A stretch of DNA of 16,721 nucleotides from the NCBI GenBank assembly GCA_025927935.1, contig JAICKM010000057.1:1-16721 (forward strand), written 5' to 3'. Shown one piece after another: positions 1-6,005 of the stretch (position 1 is the first letter of the stretch; each line of letters begins with the position of its first letter). The notes under the pieces were generated by a model. The model searched no databases. It saw only the letters and a program-made list of their open reading frames with translations, and was not told the DNA's origin. The stretch is from Chloroflexia bacterium. GTDB taxonomy: Bacteria > Chloroflexota > Chloroflexia > QHBQ01 > JADMIH01. The position numbers and the translations under genes are program-made.

Positions 1-27
1 ATCAGTGGCTGATATCCCAGAGAAGTG

Positions 28-80
28 CAAAAAATAGAAGGCGGCTGTACAGTCATGCCGCGAGCTATACAGCCACCTTC
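28..80 (-). terminator. Rho-independent terminator, minus strand
   Basis: Arms 37-49 and 68-80 form a 13-bp stem. The odd pair is a G-T wobble on the minus strand but a C-A mismatch on the plus strand, so the structure favours minus transcripts. The loop is 18 bases. On the minus strand the stem is followed by a T-rich run at 36-28 (TATTTTTTG), the classic intrinsic terminator layout. It may end transcripts from the response regulator gene 380 bases upstream, or a short transcript from the -10-like element at 93-98. Confidence 0.7.
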
Positions 81-462
81 CTTATGTCTCACAGTATAAC
101 ATGTTGTATATCGATATGCTATGTAAGTTTGCCAAATAATAGCTCACTTAAGAGGATAAATTTGATGCATTTGCACATTCAAAACGTTTGCGCTAAATTT
201 TGACTACCATCTGCTTTGCGATATGGCATTATTTTGTGTAATTGCACAAAAACCTCGGACGATTGCCTAATTGATAGGTGTAGCATGGGCGAGTCCTGTA
301 CTCCTAACAGCAACCTGGGATAGAATCAGCCGGACCTGGTGCAGCATCGATCCCGCGCTGGGCTGTAGCTGCGCAAAAACTCGCGCAGCGGTGCGTAGCA
401 CATCGCGCCGTACTCGTTTATCGTGAGCGTGTTCCTGGCACCGCAGGTCACTGGATCTTGCA
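81..462. other. Gene-poor region, AT-rich in its left part
   Basis: No convincing protein gene is seen. Bases 90-260 are clearly AT-richer than the rest of the window. The stretch holds an extended -10-like element on the minus strand (93-98), a 13-codon plus-strand reading frame with a good ribosome site (165-203) and a palindrome (232-251). Bases 260-462 return to high GC and contain only a small hairpin (arms 369-374 and 383-388). An open frame on the minus strand across 267-587 is probably a shadow, because it overlaps the response regulator gene and has no recognisable domain. Confidence 0.6.
232..251. promoter_or_regulatory. Operator-like palindrome in AT-rich region
   Basis: This is a perfect 7-bp inverted repeat, TTTTGTG-N6-CACAAAA. 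It resembles a dimeric regulator site but does not have the CRP spacing (TGTG-N8-CACA), since the inner TGTG and CACA here are six bases apart. No gene starts close by on either strand, so its target is unknown. Confidence 0.35.
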
Positions 463-861
463 CTAGGTAGCGTGCGGACGGGGAGGCCGGGCGAGCAGTT
501 TGGCGATCTGCGCCGCGAGCGACTCCAGGTCGAACGGCTTGGCGATGTAGCCCTCGGCATGAAAACTGGCCGCCTTTTCCGCCGCACGACGGTCCGCCGA
601 TACCACCAGCACTGGAATGGTGGCGGTCTCCGGATTCACACGCAGCAGGTGCCCGATCTCGCCACCGTCCATGCCGGGCAGCATGATGTCGAGGAGAATC
701 AGGTCGGGCGGATAGGTCTCCATGAGGCGCCCCAGCATACGGGCGTTGCCGGCGACCTGGACCGCGTAGCCCCGAGCCGTCAAGTCGTCCATCAGGATGT
801 CGCTGATGAAGTAGTCGTCCTCGACGATCAGAATCTGTGCCGGCCGTTGGCCCTCGCCCAT
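463..861 (-). CDS. Receiver-only response regulator (CheY-like)
   Basis: A 132-residue protein made of a single phosphoacceptor receiver domain. The acidic pocket is E14-D15-D16, the phosphorylation site is D58 in LLDIMLPGMDG, and the conserved switch residues are S88 and K108 (KPF). The domain fills residues 8-125 and there is no DNA-binding or enzymatic output domain, as in CheY, Spo0F and DivK types. It would be phosphorylated by a histidine kinase and act through protein contact, but no kinase is encoded in the window, so it is an orphan here. The ATG has only a weak upstream GGACGGG-like ribosome site. It lies downstream of pepA on the same strand but is separated from it by a hairpin at 886-912, so it probably depends on read-through or a promoter I cannot see. 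Confidence 0.9.
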   Translation of the reverse strand: MGEGQRPAQILIVEDDYFISDILMDDLTARGYAVQVAGNARMLGRLMETYPPDLILLDIMLPGMDGGEIGHLLRVNPETATIPVLVVSADRRAAEKAASFHAEGYIAKPFDLESLAAQIAKLLARPPRPHAT

Positions 862-880
862 TGCGCTGCCCGTCCGTAGT

Positions 881-912
881 AAAACGTTACCCCCCGCGGT
901 GCGAGGGGTAAC
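881..912 (-). terminator. Probable pepA terminator
   Basis: GTTACCCC (886-893) pairs perfectly with GGGGTAAC (905-912), giving an 8-bp stem with an 11-base loop. On the minus strand it is followed by a short T run (884-881). It lies 54 bases beyond the pepA stop codon and just before the response regulator start. The short T run suggests partial termination. Confidence 0.55.
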
Positions 913-966
913 AGCAAGTGTGGCTCTATCAACGCCCGGCTCAGGGGCTGGTTATGCCGGGCCGGC

Positions 967-2463
967 CTATTCGGTGGGACTCGCCAGTTCGACGAAGGTG
1001 CGCACCCCGGCGCCGGTGGCGCCTTTGCCGGCGTAGGGCACGTCACGCTCATTCCAGCCCGTGCCCGCGATGTCGAGATGCACCCAGGGCGTGGAATCGA
1101 CAAAGTTTTGCAGGAACAGCGCCGCCGTGATGGTGCCCGCCGGGCGCCCCCCGGTATTGGCGATATCGGCGATGGTGCTCTTGATCTGCTCCTTGTATTC
1201 CGGGAAGAGCGGCAACTGCCAGGCGCGTTCGCCCGCGGTGCGCGATGCCTGGAGCACCGTGTCCACCCAGTTTTGCGGCTCACCCATCACGCCGGTCGCC
1301 ACGTGGCCCAGGGCGATCACCACCGCGCCGGTCAGCGTGGCGATGTCGACCAGCCGGGTCGCGCCGCGCTTGCGGGCCAGGTCCAGGGCGTCGGCCAGCA
1401 CCAGGCGCCCCTCGGCGTCGGTGTTGAGTATCTCGATGGTCTTGCCGTTGGCGGCGCGGACCACGTCACCCGGCTTGTTGGCCGTACCGCTCGGCATGTT
1501 CTCCACGAAGCCGGCCACGCCGATGACATTGGCCTTGGGCTTGAGTTGCGCGATGGCGCGCATGGCCCCGATGACGGCCGCTGCCCCGCCCATGTCATAT
1601 TTCATGTAGTGCATATCCAGCGCGGGCTTGATCGAAATGCCGCCGCTGTCGAACGTCACGCCCTTGCCCACCAGGCCCAACGTCTCCTTGCTGCCCCGGT
1701 CGCCCTTATAGGTCAGGACGACCACGCGGGCGGGCCACTGGCTGCCCAGCGCGACACTCAGCAGCGAGTTCATGCCCAGCGCCTTCAGTTCCTTTTCGTC
1801 GAGCACCTGGCAATCGAGGCCGACTTCCTTCGCCATCGCCTGGGCGCGCTCCGCGGCCACCAGCGGGGTCATAATATTCGCCGGCTCTTCGGCCAGTCCT
1901 CGGCCAAAGTTAACGCCGTCCGCGATGCGCTCGCCGCGTTCGGCGCCGGCCTGCAACGCCTTCTTGTCCAACTGGCCGCGCACCAGGACAACTTCGGTCA
2001 GCTTGCGCTGCTCGCGCTCCTGAGTGCGGTAAAGGTCGGGTTCGAGCGGACCGGTCAGCGCACCGTCCACGATGGCCTGCCCAATCGCCGCCGCGCTGAG
2101 GCCGGGCGCATCGAGGGCAAAGGCGACGCGCTTGGCGCCCCGATTACGGGCTGCGCGGGCGCCCGCCGCGACCAGACGGCGCAATTGCAGCACGCTGAAC
2201 GTCTCGCGGCTGCCGGCGCCGATCAGGAAGATGCGGCGCACCTTCAACGCCCCGGCAGTATGCACCGGCTCCACTTCGTAAAGCGAACCGCGCAACTCCT
2301 CGCCCTTGAGCGTGGCGGCCAAGTCCCCACCTAACTTGCCATCCAGGCTCTTCCACGCGGCGGGCAGCGTCGCTTTATCTTCCGTGAACCAGTTGAGCAC
2401 CAGCGCATCGGCATCGACCTTCTCTAACGCGTCATCGACGACGCGGATTTTAATATCCGCCAT
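967..2463 (-). CDS. pepA: Leucyl aminopeptidase (peptidase M17)
   Basis: A 498-residue cytosolic two-metal aminopeptidase that removes N-terminal residues, with a leucine preference, from peptides during protein turnover. The catalytic half is complete: K267 and D272 in GKGVTFDSGG, K279, D290 in KYDMGG, and D349, E351 and R353 in the family signature NTDAEGRLVLADAL (347-360). Each sits three residues before its counterpart in E. coli PepA, and the length is typical. The N-terminal macro-like half covers about 1-165. An in-frame ATG lies 27 bases upstream at 2490, but the strong AGAGGAG ribosome site (2474-2480) lies between the two, ten bases from the ATG at 2463, so the shorter start is chosen. 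A promoter with a tandem 9-bp repeat lies at 2537-2575 and a terminator follows the stop. In E. coli PepA is also a DNA-binding protein; nothing here shows that role. Confidence 0.97.
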   Translation of the reverse strand: MADIKIRVVDDALEKVDADALVLNWFTEDKATLPAAWKSLDGKLGGDLAATLKGEELRGSLYEVEPVHTAGALKVRRIFLIGAGSRETFSVLQLRRLVAAGARAARNRGAKRVAFALDAPGLSAAAIGQAIVDGALTGPLEPDLYRTQEREQRKLTEVVLVRGQLDKKALQAGAERGERIADGVNFGRGLAEEPANIMTPLVAAERAQAMAKEVGLDCQVLDEKELKALGMNSLLSVALGSQWPARVVVLTYKGDRGSKETLGLVGKGVTFDSGGISIKPALDMHYMKYDMGGAAAVIGAMRAIAQLKPKANVIGVAGFVENMPSGTANKPGDVVRAANGKTIEILNTDAEGRLVLADALDLARKRGATRLVDIATLTGAVVIALGHVATGVMGEPQNWVDTVLQASRTAGERAWQLPLFPEYKEQIKSTIADIANTGGRPAGTITAALFLQNFVDSTPWVHLDIAGTGWNERDVPYAGKGATGAGVRTFVELASPTE

Positions 2464-2536
2464 GAGTAGAACACTCCTCTTGCGCGACAACTACACAGAA
2501 TCACAGATCAAATCGGGTGTGCGGGACACGCCTATT

Positions 2537-2565
2537 AGCATACATCCCGCGATAAAAGTTGTCAA
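2537..2565 (-). promoter_or_regulatory. pepA sigma70-type promoter
   Basis: On the minus strand a perfect -35 TTGACA (2565-2560) is followed after exactly 17 bases by TATGCT (2542-2537). The predicted transcript starts near 2530, leaving a leader of about 67 bases before the pepA ATG. Confidence 0.7.
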
Positions 2566-2575
2566 CGTTGTCAAC
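2558..2575. repeat. Tandem GTTGTCAAC operator-like repeat
   Basis: Two exact, abutting copies of the 9-mer GTTGTCAAC (2558-2566 and 2567-2575). Each copy is itself an odd-length palindrome, GTTG-T-CAAC. The proximal copy contains the -35 hexamer of the pepA promoter, so a protein bound here would block RNA polymerase. The second copy also contains a TTGACA on the minus strand, 9 bases further upstream. Confidence 0.55.
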
Positions 2576-2634
2576 AAACACGACAAGGAACTTCGTATCA
2601 GATTCTATGCCAGGCCCACGCGGTCCGTGTGCGC

Positions 2635-3060
2635 CTACCCAATGCGTACCCTGGTGGGCGTGATGCGAATCGGCTCGGTGTACTCACCGGCCATCGAGGC
2701 GGGAGTCCAACGCATCTCCGTCAGCTTGGGCATGTATTTCGCGGCATAAGCGGGCAGCGTGGGCGCCACCTGCCCGGCGGATAGCAGTTCCGCCGTGCCC
2801 TCGATCAGCAGCACGTCTTCGCCCGTGTCCGTATAGTCCAGACCGAGCATGACCGCCGGATTCTGCCGCAGGTTGCGGATCTTCTGGTCCGGCTTGCTGA
2901 AGATGAGAATCGTTTGCCCATCCCAGAGGAACCAGACGGGCACTAGGTGCGGGCGGCCGTCGGGGCGCACAGTGCTCAGCCAGATGATAATGTCGTTTTG
3001 CAGCCGCTCCAGCGCGTGAACGTGGGCGGGTTTGGCTGTATCGAACAGCGATTGGTCCAT
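2635..3060 (-). CDS. PPOX-class probable F420-dependent split-barrel protein
   Basis: A 141-residue protein of the pyridoxamine-phosphate-oxidase-like split-barrel fold. It resembles the short F420- or FMN-binding group typified by mycobacterial Rv3369. Diagnostic stretches are STVRPDGRPHLVPVWFLWDG (29-48), with the first strands of the barrel, and SKPDQKIRNLRQNPAV (55-70), which corresponds to the cofactor phosphate-binding region of this group. No signal peptide is present, so it should be a cytosolic reductase of unknown substrate. The frame stays open up to 3162, but the start at 3060 is chosen because GGGAGG lies ten bases upstream and the extra upstream residues have no family similarity. 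An extended -10 promoter lies at 3119-3127. It is divergent from the caspase gene. The cofactor (F420 or FMN) cannot be settled by eye. Confidence 0.87.
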   Translation of the reverse strand: MDQSLFDTAKPAHVHALERLQNDIIIWLSTVRPDGRPHLVPVWFLWDGQTILIFSKPDQKIRNLRQNPAVMLGLDYTDTGEDVLLIEGTAELLSAGQVAPTLPAYAAKYMPKLTEMRWTPASMAGEYTEPIRITPTRVRIG

Positions 3061-3118
3061 GGTACGTGTGCCTCCCAGGAAGTGGCGCGGTGGGCCGGTA
3101 CAGCGCCGCGCAACCATC

Positions 3119-3127
3119 AGTATAGCA
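3119..3127 (-). promoter_or_regulatory. Extended -10 promoter for the PPOX gene
   Basis: The minus strand reads TGCTATACT, an extended -10 (TGn followed by TATACT). No good -35 is visible, which is common for extended -10 promoters. Transcription would begin near 3112, about 50 bases before the ATG at 3060. Confidence 0.5.
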
Positions 3128-3195
3128 CTGCCACGGGGCGCCGAAGGTGCCGGGCCATACATTCGCCTATCGCGCGATTTCCGCTGCTAGATCGA

Positions 3196-3224
3196 TTGCC
3201 CTGCGCCGGATCATGTGCTATGAT
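3196..3224 (+). promoter_or_regulatory. Promoter for the caspase-like gene
   Basis: TTGCCC (3196-3201), a 17-base spacer, then TATGAT (3219-3224). It matches four of six bases at -35 and five of six at -10. The predicted start is near 3231, giving a leader of about 86 bases. It lies back to back with the PPOX promoter. Confidence 0.55.
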
Positions 3225-3316
3225 CGGAGCAGACCCACTTCCGCGCCACTCCAACCCCTTTTCCGGTCGATTTGGACCGCCACGCCCGATGCGGCATATA
3301 GTGAAAGGACCCGGCG

Positions 3317-5404
3317 ATGCAATCAGCGAATCCGGACCACGAAGGCGGCAATCCCACAGGCGGCAAGCGCGCGCTGCTAATCGGCGTCGATGCCTATAAC
3401 TTTGTTAACCCGCTCAGCGGCTGTGTCAACGACATCCTGGCGATCCGCCAGTTTCTGGTGAACCAGGCCGGCGTGCCGCCGGAGCAGGTGACGTTGCTGC
3501 TGGCGCCGGGCCGCGATACGCAGATCGGGCCGGACCTCGGCACCGTTCAGCAGCCGACGAAGACCAATATCCTGGCGGCTTTCCAGACCCTGGCCGGCCA
3601 GACGGCGCCGGGCGATCAGGTGGTGATCTATTACGCCGGACACGGCGTGCAGATCACCAATCCGCAAAACCGGCAGGAACACATCGGCGCGATTGTCGCG
3701 GTGGATGCCCAGGTCAACGGCACCAACTTCGTCATCAACCGCGAGTTGAATGAGGGCATCCAGCGCGTGGTCGGCGCGGGCGCGCAGGTGACGGTCATCC
3801 TCGACTCCTGCCATTCGGGCGGCGCGACTCGCGACATCAGCACCGACCCGAACGCTCCCGCCGTGCGCGAGATCGTCCTCGATCCGCAAAAGCTCGACTG
3901 GGCAGCGTTCCAGGCCGAACATGGGCTGGATGGCAACGCCGCCGGCGACGGCGACACGCGGGGGATTGCGGGCGGCAGCGGATGGGTGCCGAATCTCGTG
4001 CAGGGACAGGAACTGATCGTCCTATCCGGGTGCCGCGACGTGCAGACCTCGCATGAATACACGCCGCCCGGCACCGGCGATCGGCATGGCGCGCTGACCT
4101 TTTTCCTGCTCGACGCTTTGAAGAACAGCGATCCGGCCCGCGTGGCCCAATTGCGCTGGCAGGACATCTACCCCGGTATCCGCACGAATGTGCAGAGCGC
4201 CTTCGCCGATCAGACGCCCACGCTGGAAGGGCGCGGCGAACGGCCTCTGTTCGGCGGAGCCTGGCAGCCCTACGCTCCCGGCTTCACGGTTAGCGCGAGT
4301 CCCGGCGGCAACACGCTCACCCTGGACGGCGGCACGATCCACGGACTAGGCCCCGGCGCGCAGGTCGCCATCTATCCACCCGATACCGCCGACTTCAGCC
4401 AGGCCGCCCAGGTAGCGGTGGCCGAAGTGGACAGCGCGACGCCGGTGACAAGCCAGGCCCACATCGTCGGCACCCCAACCGCACCTGTCGCCAACGGCGC
4501 GCGGGCCGTCTTAATCAAACCGAGCACGGCCACTCCGCGCCTGGCCGTGAAGCTGACCGACGTGCCCGATGCCGTAGTCGCCGGCATTCGCGGCGTGCAG
4601 GGCATCGACGGGTTCGTGGATCTGGCGCCTGCTAACCAGCCGTCCGTGGAGGTGCGCCCGCGTGCAGGCATCGACGGCAAGGATGGCTGGGTGCTGGTCA
4701 AGTACACCAGCAACGAAACGGCGCTGGGACCGAACGATGTGATTGCCTACGCTCCGCGCAACATGGAGGGTGCGCGGATCGATCCCGCTAAACTGGGCGA
4801 GGCTATCGGTGATGGTTTAGTCCACTGGGCGCGCTACTGGTCCGTCCTAACTCGCCACAACGACGAGCCGCGTCTGCAAGGCGCGGTTACACTCAGCGTG
4901 CTGGTCGGCAACGACGACGCCGCGCTGCGCCAGGCGTGGGGCCAGCCGGACCCGCCCATCCGCCAGCCGGACGCGGCGGGGCAGGTGGTGGTGGGCCAGG
5001 ATGAGGTGCTGTTGCTCAAGGTCAATGTGGCGCCCACCAGTCCGGGTGCGCTGAATGTGGTGATCATGCTCTGCTCGGACGACGGCAACATCGACCTGCT
5101 CTGGCCGCCGGAGAACGCGGAAAACGTGCTGCCGCCGGGCGAAGAGCACCAGGTGGGCGTGAACGGCCCCAACCCGTTCCAGTTGACCATCCGCGAGGAC
5201 CAGTCGGCCAGTCGCTATGTGCTCAAGCTGTTCGCGTCGGATCAGGCCCACCCCTTCGCCACGAACAGTCTGAAACTGGAGGGCACTGTACAGGACGAGA
5301 TCGACGGCGGCCTGCGCGGCGGAGCGACGCCCTCCCTACCGGGCGTGCTCTGGACGACGGTGGATGTGCCGGTGCTGGTCACCCGGCAACGACCCACCCC
5401 ATAG
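3317..5404 (+). CDS. Metacaspase-like protease (peptidase C14) with DUF4384-like C-terminus
   Basis: A 695-residue protein. Residues 17-315 are a caspase-fold peptidase starting RALLIGVDAYNFVNPLSGCVND. The catalytic dyad is His109 in YYAGHG and Cys165 in DSCHSGG. The LSGCRDVQTS stretch (236-245) matches the metacaspase substrate-pocket motif, which in characterised members goes with cleavage after Arg or Lys rather than Asp. Residues 322-400 look like a small beta domain, 405-550 are unassigned, and about 563-645 resemble DUF4384, a beta-sandwich common behind bacterial caspases. No signal peptide or membrane helix is seen, so it is probably cytoplasmic. The ATG has GAAAGGA (3303-3309) seven bases upstream, and a promoter lies at 3196-3224. 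It is a single gene with no NTPase, TIR or NACHT partner beside it. Such proteins act in stress responses, regulated cell death or protein maturation; the role here is unknown. Confidence 0.93.
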   Translation: MQSANPDHEGGNPTGGKRALLIGVDAYNFVNPLSGCVNDILAIRQFLVNQAGVPPEQVTLLLAPGRDTQIGPDLGTVQQPTKTNILAAFQTLAGQTAPGDQVVIYYAGHGVQITNPQNRQEHIGAIVAVDAQVNGTNFVINRELNEGIQRVVGAGAQVTVILDSCHSGGATRDISTDPNAPAVREIVLDPQKLDWAAFQAEHGLDGNAAGDGDTRGIAGGSGWVPNLVQGQELIVLSGCRDVQTSHEYTPPGTGDRHGALTFFLLDALKNSDPARVAQLRWQDIYPGIRTNVQSAFADQTPTLEGRGERPLFGGAWQPYAPGFTVSASPGGNTLTLDGGTIHGLGPGAQVAIYPPDTADFSQAAQVAVAEVDSATPVTSQAHIVGTPTAPVANGARAVLIKPSTATPRLAVKLTDVPDAVVAGIRGVQGIDGFVDLAPANQPSVEVRPRAGIDGKDGWVLVKYTSNETALGPNDVIAYAPRNMEGARIDPAKLGEAIGDGLVHWARYWSVLTRHNDEPRLQGAVTLSVLVGNDDAALRQAWGQPDPPIRQPDAAGQVVVGQDEVLLLKVNVAPTSPGALNVVIMLCSDDGNIDLLWPPENAENVLPPGEEHQVGVNGPNPFQLTIREDQSASRYVLKLFASDQAHPFATNSLKLEGTVQDEIDGGLRGGATPSLPGVLWTTVDVPVLVTRQRPTP

Positions 5405-5426
5405 CCGGACGCAGCAATCTGCCCAC

Positions 5427-5495
5427 TATAGGGGCCGGTTTCAAACCGGCTCCTACCCGACCTGTCCGCTGTAGGGGCTGGTTTCAAACCGGCCC
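5427..5495. repeat. Two tandem REP-like palindromes
   Basis: Two copies of a roughly 29-base palindrome lie just after the caspase stop codon: TAGGGGCCGGTTTCAAACC... at 5427-5455 and TAGGGGCTGGTTTCAAACC... at 5470-5495. The repeat period is 43 bases. Each can fold on GGCCGG/CCGGC-type arms around TTTCAAA. The copies differ at a few stem positions while keeping the palindrome. I take them for dispersed extragenic repeats. They may also stabilise or end the caspase transcript, and the convergent gene at 5520-5930 ends close by. Confidence 0.7.
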
Positions 5496-5519
5496 GCGCC
5501 TCACACGATTCAGCGGCCC

Positions 5520-5930
5520 TTAGAAGCGCAGCGTGCCGTTCGTCAAGGCCAGCAGCAGGCTCAGCACATAACACAGCGTGATAATGCCGATAGCGGGGAC
5601 GAGCAAGGTGGGACTCAGCAAGCCAGGCCGCGCGGGGCCTGCCCGGCGGCCCTGAACACGGGCGCGAATCACGCCGCCCAGGGCCAGCAACAACAGCAGG
5701 GCGGCGCCGCCCAGCAGCAGCGCCAGGATCGGACCGCCGTCCGGCCCTGTCAGGCCGTGACTCACACTCGCGCCCACAAAACCGAGCAGCACCAGCGGCA
5801 GCACGGCGATGAGCAGCCGGCCGGGCAGCGCCAGCGCCGGGTTGCGCACGAAGCCGGCTTCATGCACCAGCCACGCGCCGAGCATGCCGCACGCAATCGC
5901 GACGATTAAGAGCGGAAACAGAGCGTACAT
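5520..5930 (-). CDS. Small four-helix membrane protein of unknown function
   Basis: A 136-residue hydrophobic protein with about four predicted membrane helices (residues 3-22, 37-55, 67-88 and 107-128). A short basic loop (RARVQGRRAGPARP, about 89-102) lies between the third and fourth helices and probably faces the cytoplasm. I recognise no family or catalytic motif. The start is uncertain: no purine-rich ribosome site precedes the ATG at 5930, and the strong hairpin at 5952-5990 ends only 22 bases upstream. It follows the TPR gene on the same strand, 75 bases away. The reading frame is continuous, has the hydrophobic pattern of a real membrane protein and fills an otherwise empty gap, so I think it is real. 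Confidence 0.65.
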   Translation of the reverse strand: MYALFPLLIVAIACGMLGAWLVHEAGFVRNPALALPGRLLIAVLPLVLLGFVGASVSHGLTGPDGGPILALLLGGAALLLLLALGGVIRARVQGRRAGPARPGLLSPTLLVPAIGIITLCYVLSLLLALTNGTLRF

Positions 5931-5951
5931 GGAGTTACACCGCGCCGGATA

Positions 5952-5990
5952 GGCGAAAGGCCAGGAGATGATTGCTCCTGGCCTTTCGCC
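5952..5990 (-). terminator. Perfect 16-bp hairpin after the TPR gene
   Basis: Arms 5952-5967 and 5975-5990 pair perfectly over 16 bp around the 7-base loop ATGATTG. It begins 16 bases after the TPR stop codon. There is no U-run on either strand after the stem, so it is either a terminator of the U-less kind or an RNA-stabilising or processing hairpin between this gene and the membrane-protein gene. Confidence 0.6.
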
Positions 5991-6005
5991 GTGTTCCTGT
6001 GCCGG

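Noticed and set aside
267..587. Open minus-strand frame of 106 residues
   Set aside because: It overlaps the response regulator gene by 125 bases, is highly basic with no domain or ribosome site, and looks like a frame-shadow continued into the intergenic region.
1078..2334. Long plus-strand open frame (418 residues) opposite pepA
   Set aside because: It lies wholly antisense to a gene with complete PepA motifs. Its His/Gln/Arg-rich composition is what an antisense GC-rich frame gives.
5242..5574. Minus-strand frame across the REP palindromes (segment GRSRFETGPYS)
   Set aside because: The peptide is just the translation of the repeat and it overlaps the caspase gene and the adjacent gene end.
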